Below are positions 45,040-53,694 of a stretch of 64,000 bases of DNA, piece after piece. The stretch is from Bacillota bacterium (GTDB taxonomy: Bacteria; Bacillota; SHA-98; UBA4971). Location of the stretch: the NCBI GenBank assembly GCA_012842395.1, contig DUSX01000037.1, positions 20,782-84,781 of the forward strand. Reading direction: 5' to 3'. The position numbers were made by a program, and so were the translations under genes. Below the pieces are notes generated by a model that saw only the letters and a list, made by a program, of their open reading frames with translations, did not search any database and was not told where the DNA came from. The number at the start of each line of letters is the position of its first letter. Within the stretch, counting starts at the first letter, position 1.

Positions 45040-45915
45040 ATGAAACGTCCAACAGCGAACGCAGCGGGCCACACAAGGGCGGTCGCGTCCGGAGTGCGCG
45101 AGGCGCTCTGGGCCATTGCTGCGATATTCCGTCGCGACTGGCTGACATACTGGCGTTATCCCATGAATGCTCTCTTCTGGCTCATGCAGCCTTTCATCTG
45201 GTTCACTCCGGTCTACTTCATGGGGCTGAGTTTCGTGGAGGGCGGAAGGGCGGCCGGGTTCGAGGCGTTCACAGGGACGTCGGATTTCATGGCCTTCGTG
45301 ATGCTGGGCGGCATAATGTCCAACTACGTGAATGCGGTTTTCTGGAGTATCGGGACTACCCTCAAGAACGAGATGAGCGCCGGGGTGCTCGAGTCCAACT
45401 GGCTGGCGCCAGTGCCCAGAGCAGTGCACTTGGTGGGGCGTACGGCTTTCAGCCTCGTGAGCGTAACGTGCGAATCCATCGTCTTGATGACGGTCATGCG
45501 GTTCCTCTTCCGCTTCGATCTGGGGCGGGACATCATCCCTGCCCTGGTGACGGCTCTGCCCATGGTCGTCGGCATCTACGGTTTCGGGTTCGGGTTCGCT
45601 GGCCTCGTGCTGCTCGTGCGCGACGCCAATACCATGATAGACATATCCAGCTATCTCGTAAACCTACTCAGCGGCAGCACGGTGCCGGTCGCAGCCCTTC
45701 CGAGGTTCCTGACGGTGATCGCCATGGCCATCCCGCTGACCTACGGCTACGACGCGGTGAGGGCCATTCTTCTTGGCACTCGAACCCTCCTGCCCCTCGG
45801 TGTGGAACAGCTCATACTTGTGGGATTCATGGTTGTCATGATCGCGTTGGGGCTCTGGGCCTTCGGCGTCGTGGAACGTCGTTGCCGCCGCCTGGGGACT
45901 CTCAGCATGCACTGA
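45040..45915 (+). CDS. ABC-2 type exporter permease
   Basis: Second permease of the exporter, 291 residues. It opens with a basic leader and IFRRDWLTYWRYPMNALFWLMQPFIW, contains FWSIGTTLKNEMSAGVLESNWLAP (similar in position to the first permease), and ends with the LTYGYDAVRAILLG block. ATG 45040 is selected because GGAGG lies 9 bases upstream; the alternative GTG 45034 is too close to it. The two permeases are paralogous and probably form a heterodimer. The substrate is unknown. Confidence 0.9.
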   Translation: MKRPTANAAGHTRAVASGVREALWAIAAIFRRDWLTYWRYPMNALFWLMQPFIWFTPVYFMGLSFVEGGRAAGFEAFTGTSDFMAFVMLGGIMSNYVNAVFWSIGTTLKNEMSAGVLESNWLAPVPRAVHLVGRTAFSLVSVTCESIVLMTVMRFLFRFDLGRDIIPALVTALPMVVGIYGFGFGFAGLVLLVRDANTMIDISSYLVNLLSGSTVPVAALPRFLTVIAMAIPLTYGYDAVRAILLGTRTLLPLGVEQLILVGFMVVMIALGLWAFGVVERRCRRLGTLSMH

Positions 45916-46004
45916 ACGGAGCGGACAAGGACGGGGCGCATCCTTGGAGAAAGCGTGTGGCGATGCGCCCCGTTGCGCCTTTCGCGGACAGGACGGGAAT
46001 CAGC

Positions 46005-46841
46005 TCACGGGAGGATGGCGAACACTCTTGCGGGGAAGCCGGAGCCGTACTTGGGTTTCGGGAACGCCACCACCACGAGTGCGCCATGCTCCGGCACTTT
46101 ATCGAGGTTCGTTAGTAGCTCGACTTGGTAGCAGTTCTGGCTCAAGACGTAGGTTTCGAGGGAGTAGTCTCCCTTGCTTGTAGCGAGGCCGGGGTCCGTG
46201 TCGGTTGTCTCATGGCCGGACGCCGTGATCTTGCGCTCCTCGTAAAGGTATTTTAGAACGTCCATGCTCCAACCGGGATAGTGGGCGACACCGTTCTCGT
46301 CCCTGTTCTGCATGGCTGCGGCGTCAGGCCAGCGTTTGGACCAGTCGGTCCTGAGAGCGACGAAAGCGCCCTCAGGGATCTCTCCGTATTTCCTCTCCCA
46401 CGCCCGAACGTCATCCATGGTGACGCAGTAGTCCGGATTTGCCGCGACTTTTTCGTGTATGTCAATGACCACGAGAGGCAGGATCATCTCTTTGACGCCG
46501 ATTTGGTCGAGAGTGCGGAGCCCCTTGATGAAGTGCGCCGGCGGGTCAGCGTGCGTGCCCCACTGCCCAACGTGGGTAAAATACTGCGCATAGAAGCCCG
46601 AACCCATCGTGCCGATGCCCGGCTCATAGTAGTATAGAGTCTCGCGCCTTTCGTCTGGGAAACCGGGCCAGTGCGGGATGCCAGGCTCGAACGCATGGGT
46701 TAGGTCGACGAACTCCTTGGTCTTGAGAATCTCGTAGATATCCAGAAGCGTTGTCGGTGCCGCCCACGCGCATGAGACTATAGCCGCCCAAACCGCCGAG
46801 GCAACCAAGGTTGCTATGAAAACCTTCTTCATACTTCTCAT
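46005..46841 (-). CDS. Exported cyclase-family metal hydrolase (kynurenine formamidase fold)
   Basis: Secreted hydrolase of 278 residues. A Sec signal (MKKVFIATLVASAVWAAIVS, cut near AWA) precedes the cyclase fold with DLTHAFEPGIPHWPGFP and the metal motif GQWGTHADPPAHF, then GAFVALRTDWSKRWPD and ETTDTDPG. Most family members have HxGxHxDxP; here the first His is Gln, so one zinc ligand may differ. ATG 46841 has GAGGAG about 10 bases upstream. It stands alone, transcribed away from the molybdenum genes. Substrates of this family range from formylkynurenine to isatin and cyclic amides; none can be assigned. Confidence 0.85.
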   Translation of the reverse strand: MRSMKKVFIATLVASAVWAAIVSCAWAAPTTLLDIYEILKTKEFVDLTHAFEPGIPHWPGFPDERRETLYYYEPGIGTMGSGFYAQYFTHVGQWGTHADPPAHFIKGLRTLDQIGVKEMILPLVVIDIHEKVAANPDYCVTMDDVRAWERKYGEIPEGAFVALRTDWSKRWPDAAAMQNRDENGVAHYPGWSMDVLKYLYEERKITASGHETTDTDPGLATSKGDYSLETYVLSQNCYQVELLTNLDKVPEHGALVVVAFPKPKYGSGFPARVFAILP

Positions 46842-47530
46842 CGCTTCTCACTCCTCTTGTCTTAGGTGTTCTCATTCATACCTTGTGTGTGACCTGCCGG
46901 CTCGTGTAACCCGTCGGCTGTCGACCCAGCTACCCAGCTTGCAGGTGGCTCAAGGGTGCCACCGCGCGTCCCCGTAGCTCTTCGCTCGATCCCTCCTTGG
47001 GTGACATGGATTTGGGTTAGGATTCACACGACGTTGGGATGTGCATGATAATTCTACATACTGCGAATAGTTCCTCCCTTCTTGGGACGCGATGTTCCGC
47101 CCATCTAAAACCCATCCAATAGACGAGCCCAGGGGTGGCTCTTCTCGTGCCGATGGTGCGGGCTTTGTGCTCAACGCATGGACGTTATAATAGTGGAGGA
47201 CGGGGCATATGCCGCGCGTCACAGAAGGATCTTCTTGTAGCGCGTCGAAGGTTGTGACAAATGTCACATTAAGCAGGGTATACGCATACGGCCGCTCTGA
47301 CCGATGAGCCCTCGCGTCGAAGCTCGAGGTCGTCAGCGTATCGTCACAGCGCACGAGAAGGCGAGACAGGGGAGGGACAAGCAGGGTCGGGCGGTGAGGA
47401 GAAGGCGAATCCAGGCAAGAGCAAGGCGGAGTTAGGCCCGGCGCCAGTTCTGGAGCTAGGCTCGGAACAGGACGGGGCAGGCAGTGCAGACAGACGTAAC
47501 GGGTGTAAAGGGGAAAGGCAAGATGCATGT
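46842..47530. other. Divergent control region upstream of the molybdenum gene cluster
   Basis: About 690 bases with no supportable gene. A TATAAT occurs at 47186-47191 with only a weak -35, and a perfect CRP/FNR-type palindrome at 47253-47268 is described separately. A possible second -10 (TATACG, 47279-47284) lies just downstream of it. I cannot recognise a molybdenum cofactor riboswitch but cannot exclude one. Confidence 0.5.
47253..47268. promoter_or_regulatory. CRP/FNR-family operator
   Basis: TGTGACAAATGTCACA is a 16-base inverted repeat with perfect 7-base arms and fits TGTGA-N6-TCACA. Such sites bind CRP/FNR-type regulators, including the HcpR and related anaerobic redox/NO sensors. 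It lies about 260 bases upstream of the MoeA-like gene; which promoter it serves is unclear. Confidence 0.75.
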
Positions 47531-48550
47531 ATGAGACTGCGTGAGGTGCATATAGAGGACGCCGTGGGGCTTCCTCTTGCATACGACATCACGGAGATCG
47601 TCCCAGGTCGACGAAAAGGGGCGGTTTTGAGGCGTGGACACCGGATCTCTCGGGAAGACATCCCCACGCTCAAACGAGTGGGTAAGTCCGTGGTATACGT
47701 CATGGAGTTGGATAAGGGCGAGGTGCACGAGGACGATGCCGCCCTTCGCCTCGCGTCCATGCTCGCGGGACCGGGTGTCAAAGTTGAGATGCCTGGAGAA
47801 GCGTGGGCAGACATACGTTCCACTCTAAAGGGCCTGCTCAAGGTAGATGTGCGACGGCTGCTTGCGATAAACGCCATCGGGGATCTCCTTGTTGCCACCC
47901 GGCACACCAACTCTAGCGTGGCCCCCGGGGACCTTGTGGCGAAGGCAAAAGTAAGAGGGCTCGCCGTAAATGAGGAGCGCCTCTCAAGCGCGGCCGCTCT
48001 CGTAGGGGACGACCCGGTCATCAGGGTCGTCCCGTTTCGGTCCGCACGTGCCGGTGTTGTCGTGACGGGGCGAGAAATCTACGAAGGGCGCGTCCGGGAC
48101 GCGTTCGTCCCTCTCCTCACGAGCAGGCTCGCTGAATATGACAGCACGATTGCCGTTTCCGAGATAGTTCCCGATGAAACTGCCGAGATCACTCGGGCCA
48201 TTCAAAGCGTGCTCGAGCGGGGAGTGGACATGGTGCTCGTCACGGGCGGCATGTCGCCTGACGACTGCACCCCGCGGGCCATCGAGTCTAGCGGGGCGCG
48301 CGTGGTTTTCTACGGGGCGCCGGTCTCGCCAGGAGCCATGACCCTGCTTGCGTACCACGGCCGCGTTCCCGTGCTCGGGGTGCCTGCCGGCATTTTGGCG
48401 CGCCCGAGGGCGTTTTTCGACCTCATCCTCGCGCGGCTTCTCGCGGGCGAGAGCCTGAGCGCCACAGACGTGGCGCAATATGGTCACGGTGGGCTGTGCC
48501 TCGGATGCGAGACCTGCTCGTTCCCACAGTGTCCCTTCGGTAAAGGGTGA
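47531..48550 (+). CDS. Molybdopterin-binding (MoeA/MogA-like) protein with a Cys-rich tail
   Basis: Cytoplasmic protein of 339 residues containing a MoCF-biosynthesis domain, the fold that binds molybdopterin during metal insertion. The domain spans about residues 170-315, with VVVTGREIYEGRVRDAF and LVTGGMSPDD. The N-terminal portion (ITEIVPGRRKGAVLRRGHRI) resembles MoeA domain I. The C-terminus GLCLGCETCSFPQCPFGKG has four cysteines that could bind metal. ATG 47531 has a loose GGGGAAAGG upstream. Its position before modBCA indicates a role in molybdate or tungstate cofactor supply, for example for the AOR at 37.7 kb. Confidence 0.88.
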   Translation: MRLREVHIEDAVGLPLAYDITEIVPGRRKGAVLRRGHRISREDIPTLKRVGKSVVYVMELDKGEVHEDDAALRLASMLAGPGVKVEMPGEAWADIRSTLKGLLKVDVRRLLAINAIGDLLVATRHTNSSVAPGDLVAKAKVRGLAVNEERLSSAAALVGDDPVIRVVPFRSARAGVVVTGREIYEGRVRDAFVPLLTSRLAEYDSTIAVSEIVPDETAEITRAIQSVLERGVDMVLVTGGMSPDDCTPRAIESSGARVVFYGAPVSPGAMTLLAYHGRVPVLGVPAGILARPRAFFDLILARLLAGESLSATDVAQYGHGGLCLGCETCSFPQCPFGKG

Positions 48551-48672
48551 GCGAGTCTAAGGGAAGCGGGGGGCGGGCTCTGGACCAAACGCGGGACCGG
48601 GACCCGGATGGGCGGACGGACGATAGTGCAAGGGAACGCGAATGCGAAGGACATGTGGGAGTATGAGACTCA

Positions 48673-49365
48673 ATGTCAGCAGACTGGGTTACGCCGATGT
48701 TGCTTTCAATGCGCGTCGCCGCGGTGGCGACCGTGGCCGTGGCATGCGTTGCCACCCTGGTAGCTTGGGCCATGCGAAGGTTCTCCTTTGTTGGGAAAGC
48801 AGCGGTCGACACGCTGCTTACCCTGCCGATGGTGGTGCCACCTACGGTCACTGGGTTCGTCCTGCTAGTCCTCTTGGGGAGGAACGGGCCAGTTGGACGG
48901 TTCCTCCAAGCCTGCCTGGGCGTCCAGGTGCTATTCACGTGGTGGGCGGCGGCTGTCGCGTCAGCGGTGGTGGCCTTTCCGCTCATGTACGGCACGCTCA
49001 AAGCAGGGCTTGACTCGATCGACGAATCCCTGGAGAAGGCCGGGCGCACGCTGGGCGCTTCGGAGGTGAAGGTGTTCTTCACGATCACTCTGCCTCTCGC
49101 GTGGCCGAGTCTGGTCGCCGGCCTTCTCCTCACGTTCATGCGCGCTCTCGGAGAGTTCGGCGCGACCTTGATGGTGGCGGGGTCCATCCCTGGGCGCACG
49201 CAGACGATGCCGACAGCGATCTACGTCGCGACCGAGTCCGGCGACATGCACACGGCGGGCCTCCTTGTCGGTGTTATGCTCGTATTCGGGTTCGCTGCCA
49301 CGTACGTGAGCCGGATGTGGTCGGAAAGACAGCTTGGCAGGTTCCGGCGGGCGCGGCGACGCTGA
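48673..49365 (+). CDS. modB: Molybdate/tungstate ABC transporter permease
   Basis: ModB-like inner-membrane permease, 230 residues with five or six membrane helices. TLLTLPMVVPPTVTGFVLLVLLGRNGPVG near residues 48-76 and the loop SLEKAGRTLGASEVKVFFTITLPLAWP, followed by RALGEFGATLMVAG, are typical of ModB. ATG 48673 has GGGAG 10 bases upstream. modC and modA follow in order, completing the importer. Tungstate could equally be the substrate, given the AOR nearby. Confidence 0.93.
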   Translation: MSADWVTPMLLSMRVAAVATVAVACVATLVAWAMRRFSFVGKAAVDTLLTLPMVVPPTVTGFVLLVLLGRNGPVGRFLQACLGVQVLFTWWAAAVASAVVAFPLMYGTLKAGLDSIDESLEKAGRTLGASEVKVFFTITLPLAWPSLVAGLLLTFMRALGEFGATLMVAGSIPGRTQTMPTAIYVATESGDMHTAGLLVGVMLVFGFAATYVSRMWSERQLGRFRRARRR

Positions 49366-49620
49366 GCAGCCTACGCTTTGGCGCCGCAGCGCTGTGGCGC
49401 GTGATGCCGTGGCGGGGGCGCCGGGACGGTGGCGCGGCGGCACGCCACAGCATGGCGAGTGACCGGGCGGGCCTAGCCAAAGGCTGTCGTGGCAAGCTGC
49501 GCAGCCTGTGTGTTGGCGGCAGGGCTCAGACCAATGCCGTGGGAACGTGGAAGTGAAGAACCGAGCTTGAGGATGGCAGGCGCCACTTCAACAATAGGGT
49601 GGTGTGTTCCGCAAAATGGG

Positions 49621-50490
49621 GTGATTAATGGGGTGACTTCACCTTCTCTTCAGGTAAACATAGTGAAGCGCCTTGCGGATTTTACGCTTGAGGCATCCTT
49701 CTCGTGGGGTCCGGGCATCATCGTCATATTCGGACCGTCTGGCGCGGGTAAGACGACGATCCTCGACTGTATAGCGGGGCTGCAGAGGCCGGACAGGGGT
49801 TCCATTGCGCTTGGCGGGAGGATGCTTTACTCCTCCGAACACGGCATAAACCTGCCCCCGCAACGAAGGCGTGTCGGGTATGTCTTCCAGAATTACGCTC
49901 TTTTCCCTCACATGACGGTCAAGCAAAACGTGATGTATGGCATCGGGGGCCGGTGCAAGCGTGGACGGGGCTTTCGCCTGACGGTCCTCGATATACTCCA
50001 AATGCTGCGCATAGTGCACCTCCAGGATAGATACCCGTGTCAGCTCTCTGGAGGCGAGCAACAGCGGGTGTCGCTCGCACGCGCCCTGATGACCGAACCT
50101 GAGGTGCTGCTGCTCGATGAGCCGTGGAACGCTCTAGACGAAGAAACGCGCCGCGCGGTTCAGGACGAACTCCTCGCGCTGCACCGCCAGTGGTCGATTC
50201 CTTTCGTCCTCGTGACCCATGACCGCGAGGAGGCTGAGAGGCTCGGGGATGCGATCCTTTACCTAAATCGCGGAAAACAGGACCTGCGGGTGAGGGCGGG
50301 CCTTTGTGACACGGCGACGACCACGGCGGCGGCAGCCGCTACAGTTGGCGGTGGTGCTACGGGGGCTGTCAACGCTAGTGTGGCCGCGGCCCCAGGTGCG
50401 GTGGTTGTGGAGGGCGGGGCCAAATCGGGCCGGAAGACTAGCACGGGTACTATGGCCGAGGGATGCGGCAAGATTACCAGCTCGGATTGA
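49621..50490 (+). CDS. modC: Molybdate/tungstate ABC transporter ATP-binding protein
   Basis: ATPase of the Mod importer. Walker A GPSGAGKTT, Q-loop FQNYALFPHM, signature LSGGEQQRVSLARAL, Walker B VLLLDEPWNALD and H-loop VTHDREEAE are all present. It lacks the regulatory TOBE/Mop domain of E. coli ModC (352 residues); after residue 220 there is instead an Ala/Gly/Thr/Val-rich tail of about 66 residues. The start is uncertain: GTG 49621 and GTG 49633 fit the family position, and ATG 49573 would add 16 residues. The stop overlaps the region upstream of modA. Confidence 0.9.
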   Translation: MINGVTSPSLQVNIVKRLADFTLEASFSWGPGIIVIFGPSGAGKTTILDCIAGLQRPDRGSIALGGRMLYSSEHGINLPPQRRRVGYVFQNYALFPHMTVKQNVMYGIGGRCKRGRGFRLTVLDILQMLRIVHLQDRYPCQLSGGEQQRVSLARALMTEPEVLLLDEPWNALDEETRRAVQDELLALHRQWSIPFVLVTHDREEAERLGDAILYLNRGKQDLRVRAGLCDTATTTAAAAATVGGGATGAVNASVAAAPGAVVVEGGAKSGRKTSTGTMAEGCGKITSSD

Positions 50491-50516
50491 GAATGACGAT
50501 GCGGAGGTGGAGGAAC

Positions 50517-51299
50517 ATGCGGCGGATCCTGGTTTTCTTAGCTATGATTTCGATGTTAACGTTACTTATTGCTTCCACCGGCGTCACCGCTGCCACGCGC
50601 CGGGAAATAACGGTTGGGGCAGGCGCAGGCTTGCTCGATGCCCTGCAGCTCATCAAAGCCTCGTTCGAGGCCGCTAATCCAGACGTCTCCGTGTCGCTGA
50701 CGTTCGCGAGCGCAGGAGCGATAACAGCTCAGGTGAAGCAAGGTGCCCCGCTCGACGCAGTGATATTCCCCGCGGGTGGCGGCCATATGGACACTCTCGG
50801 GCGCGAGGGGTTCATCGTACCCGAGACACGGTTCGTTGCAGCGTGTGACATAATCGTCCTCGCGGTTCCGAGCGGCACGAAGGTGGCCGGTGACCCTTGG
50901 AAATGGCTCGCAAGCCCATCGGTCCAGAGGATAGCCATCGGCGATCCCCGGATCGTTCCGGCGGGGACATATGCCATGCAGGTCCTGCAACACATGGGGC
51001 TCGACAAGTTCCTCGCGGAACGGCTCGTGTACGCGAGGACCGTGCAGCAGGTACTGACGTACGTTGAGTTGGGAGAGGCTGACGCCGGGTTTGTGTACGG
51101 GAGCACCCTCTATAAGTCAACCAAAGCCAAGGTGCTCGCGAAGGCGCCGTCCGGGTCGTACGAGGACGTAGTATTTGAGGGTGCGATGGTGAAGGCCACG
51201 CAACACAAGGAGGAGGTCCAGGAGTTCCTCGCGTACCTGCGGTCGCCCGAAGCGAGGAAGGCGTTCGAGGAGTGCGGGTTCGGGCTCCCCAGGGAATGA
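50517..51299 (+). CDS. modA: Molybdate/tungstate-binding protein
   Basis: Periplasmic-type binding protein of 260 residues exported by a Sec signal (RRILVFLAMISMLTLLIAST, cut near VTA). The mature part begins REITVGAGAGLLDALQLIKASFE, with LTFASAGAITAQVKQGAPLDAVIFPAG, the usual ModA oxyanion-binding region. GGAGGTGGAGG precedes ATG 50517, which is used instead of upstream options lying inside the modC end. No lipobox is obvious. Whether it prefers molybdate or tungstate cannot be read from the sequence. Confidence 0.93.
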   Translation: MRRILVFLAMISMLTLLIASTGVTAATRREITVGAGAGLLDALQLIKASFEAANPDVSVSLTFASAGAITAQVKQGAPLDAVIFPAGGGHMDTLGREGFIVPETRFVAACDIIVLAVPSGTKVAGDPWKWLASPSVQRIAIGDPRIVPAGTYAMQVLQHMGLDKFLAERLVYARTVQQVLTYVELGEADAGFVYGSTLYKSTKAKVLAKAPSGSYEDVVFEGAMVKATQHKEEVQEFLAYLRSPEARKAFEECGFGLPRE

Positions 51300-51708
51300 G
51301 GCGGACCTGAATAATCCGAGCGGGCGGGCGAGCGGGCGCGGGCAGTTCTTCCGAGTCCGACTTCGCGTCATGTTGCAGTGGCTTACGCTGCCTTTGGGCT
51401 TCGGGAGGTCAGACGGGCGTTGCGCACGCAATGATCCGGCCTGTAGGCTATCCGGGTGTCCTCTCTCAAGGGTGCCGGAGTTGCCGGTGCTTGAACGACG
51501 GGGCGCGGAGGATCTGGCCATCTCGCGCGCCGAATTCAGACGAGGCTTGCCTCGGGCGCCGTCGCTGGAGGACAGGACGGATTAGCCTCAGGAAAGACCT
51601 GCGAGCTAGAGAGTAGAGAGCGGCGCCGACTTCCGGCCGATCCACTTGGCGCGGCTCAGCGGTGTAAGTCAGCACGTGTGGTGTGCCCAACGGAGGAGGA
51701 CGATTTAG
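51300..51708 (+). other. Gap between modA and the DUF364 gene
   Basis: About 410 bases with no supported gene. It begins with GGGCGG repeats (51318-51345) and ends with a strong ribosome binding site GGAGGAGGA (51692-51700) serving the next gene. I see no promoter, so readthrough from modA is possible. Confidence 0.5.
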
Positions 51709-52557
51709 GTGCAGGTTCTAGACTTGTGTAGGGACAAGCTCAGAGTGCTAATACATTCCCACGACCTTGCCGCCCATGAGGTTGAGGTGGTCACTGCGCG
51801 GCCCCTCGCGCCGGAGGAGGCCATCGGTTCGCCGACCAGGCGCGACTTCCCACTGCTTAAGGGGAAGGAGGTCATGATCCAGGCGCGGTTTCACGATAGC
51901 AGCGGTCAAGCCTACACGGACATGCCCGCGCCGTTTCGAGGCAGTTTGGGCGATGTCATGGCGCTGCCGCTGCACACGAACTACGAGCGGGCCGTCTTCG
52001 TAGCCACCTGCAACGCCGTGATGCGCCACCTCGGCCTCATCGACCACACGATTCACTGCCGCAACAACGAGCCCGAGGAGTGCGCAAGGCTTCTTCGCGA
52101 GCACGTGAAGCAGCTCATAGCCAGCCACGCCAGCTCTGGCGCCCGGTCCAGGCCTAGCTGCGCCACTAGAGCTGAGCAGCCCGATGAAGGGACTGATGAG
52201 ACCGAAGGGGCTCCCGGACGGAGGCCGGGTCTGCCGCGCGTGGCGGTCATCGGCCTTCAGCCCGCAATGGTGAATGCCCTGGCGACGGCGGGGTGTTTCC
52301 TGGTCCGTGTCACCGACATGGATCCAGCAAACATCGGGACGACCCGCGAGGGCGTGGCCATCGAAAGCGCCGATCGCAACCCGGAGGTCATCTCTTGGGC
52401 CGACCTCGTCCTCTCCACGGGGACGGTTCTGGCCAACGGGACGGTTGAGGATCTCCTCGCAGTCTTGGACGACAAGCCGATCATCTTCTACGGCGTTACC
52501 GCTGCCGGGCCCGCGAAACTCATGGGCTATGATCGGTTCTGCCCGTGCTCACGCTGA
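51709..52557 (+). CDS. DUF4213/DUF364 protein, putative heavy-metal chelation family
   Basis: Cytoplasmic protein of 282 residues with the two domains of this uncharacterised family. Residues 1-135 match the DUF4213 half (SLGDVMALPLHTNYERAVFVATCNAVMRHLG), and residues 177-282 match DUF364 (VAVIGLQPAMVNAL, DMDPANIGT, ADLVLSTGTVLANGT, ending GYDRFCPCSR). Between them a Ser/Arg/Glu/Gly-rich linker (bases 52123-52236) seems inserted. GTG 51709 has GGAGGAGGA 8 bases upstream. Its place directly after modBCA suggests a link to molybdenum or tungsten handling, though the family has no proven reaction. Confidence 0.85.
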   Translation: MQVLDLCRDKLRVLIHSHDLAAHEVEVVTARPLAPEEAIGSPTRRDFPLLKGKEVMIQARFHDSSGQAYTDMPAPFRGSLGDVMALPLHTNYERAVFVATCNAVMRHLGLIDHTIHCRNNEPEECARLLREHVKQLIASHASSGARSRPSCATRAEQPDEGTDETEGAPGRRPGLPRVAVIGLQPAMVNALATAGCFLVRVTDMDPANIGTTREGVAIESADRNPEVISWADLVLSTGTVLANGTVEDLLAVLDDKPIIFYGVTAAGPAKLMGYDRFCPCSR

Positions 52558-52685
52558 TGCGGGGGCGGCGCTTCGAAGCGCCTTTCCAAGTAACAGGCGA
52601 TTCTTGTTCTTGCTCTCGGCTGTCTCGGGATGTGGCCGCTACGAGCGACTGCATGGGGAATGGGAGGCTTGGCCGGGGCAACGGG

Positions 52686-53147
52686 CTAAATCGCCCACTC
52701 CGCGGGCTCGAAGTCGTTCGCGAACGGGTTCACGAAGAGCACTCCGTCCAGTGTCGCGCCCGGACCAAAGTCTTCGCTGAAGATGACCGGAACTTGATTC
52801 AGCCTTGCGGTGGCCCAGATCTGGGCGTCCCAAAAGGTGAGGTGGTGATCTCTCACGCCCCTGACAGCTTCGAGGATGACTAAGGTCGTAACGTCGAGCA
52901 CCTGCCATGCCCGGGTGTGGTTTTCCACGCTCACCATCGCATCCTCGATGGCGAGCGGCATCTTGATCTTGCGGGTGACCGCGTTGAAGAACTCTGACAA
53001 CACTTGGGTGCTGATGACGCCTTTACCGGAGGCAATGAGACGGTCGAGGACTTCAAATGCTCTTTGCTGCTTCACGGCCTCGCTCCGGTCGTAAGCGTAG
53101 ACGAGCACATTGGTATCTACAAAGATCTTACCTCTCATGGAGCTCAT
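52686..53147 (-). CDS. PIN-domain toxin (VapC-like)
   Basis: Putative ribonuclease toxin of 153 residues. All four acidic metal-binding positions are visible: VDTNVLVYAYD, the Glu of TQVLSEFF, TFWDAQIWATA, and SEDFGPG. ATG 53147 (MSSMRGKIFVD) is chosen; ATG 53138 is also possible, and both overlap the antitoxin end by about 10-20 bases, so the two are translationally coupled. The arrangement, antitoxin first and overlapping toxin second, is typical of vapBC modules. It lies in a patch of short mobile-type genes. Confidence 0.92.
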   Translation of the reverse strand: MSSMRGKIFVDTNVLVYAYDRSEAVKQQRAFEVLDRLIASGKGVISTQVLSEFFNAVTRKIKMPLAIEDAMVSVENHTRAWQVLDVTTLVILEAVRGVRDHHLTFWDAQIWATARLNQVPVIFSEDFGPGATLDGVLFVNPFANDFEPAEWAI

Positions 53148-53472
53148 CCCGCGTCCAGCCCCTCTGTGCCACGGCGCGTTCCACGCCTTCTGCGTTTTTC
53201 CTTGTGTCGGCGTCCCCTGCGCTTCTTTCCATCTGGACTTTCTCGGGCCGCGTCGCGGACGGCGACGCCTTGCTGACAAGGGCCTCAATGAACGCCTTCT
53301 CACGCTGCCACGCTGTGGGATCAAGGCGCGCGACTATGGCCTCGCTTGCATACGCATCCAGCGCCTCGCGTACAAGTTCTGCTTCTGTAATGCCTAGGTG
53401 CCTCGCGCGTTGTTTCAGAAGAGCATCTTGTCTTGGTTCTATATAGAACTGCTTCCGCACCATTTCGGGCAT
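53128..53472 (-). CDS. Ribbon-helix-helix antitoxin of the PIN toxin
   Basis: Protein of 114 residues whose first 45 residues form a ribbon-helix-helix DNA-binding motif (RKQFYIEPRQDALLKQRARHLGITEAELVREALDAY). The rest is a charged tail, presumably the toxin-binding part, with a Lys/Ala/Ser-rich middle. The start is ATG 53472 or ATG 53463. It overlaps the PIN gene. Tandem repeats over its promoter -10 suggest that it represses itself together with the toxin. Confidence 0.85.
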   Translation of the reverse strand: MPEMVRKQFYIEPRQDALLKQRARHLGITEAELVREALDAYASEAIVARLDPTAWQREKAFIEALVSKASPSATRPEKVQMERSAGDADTRKNAEGVERAVAQRGWTRDELHER

Positions 53473-53500
53473 TGGTGATCACATCCTAACGGGACATCTC

Positions 53501-53537
53501 TATACATCATCATATACATCATGGGAATGATTGTCAA
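53501..53537 (-). promoter_or_regulatory. Toxin-antitoxin promoter and direct-repeat operator
   Basis: Minus-strand TTGACA (53537-53532), 17-base spacer and TATGAT (53514-53509). The decamer TATACATCAT occurs twice in the plus-strand reading (53501-53510 and 53513-53522), phased by 12 bases and covering the -10. This spacing suits cooperative binding of ribbon-helix-helix dimers, so it is probably the autoregulatory operator. Confidence 0.8.
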
Positions 53538-53694
53538 CTCGGTTCCCCCGCGCTCGCGCGTTCGGCTCATCGGGCTCTAGAAATTGGTCCTCGTGTCTAT
53601 TAGTTGTACGCCGCTAGCTTCGCGGTCGCACATGAATCGGCCTTCTCAGATGAACTGCTTTCCGCGGGCGGAGAGGGCCAGGCTGGAAGGAGGG

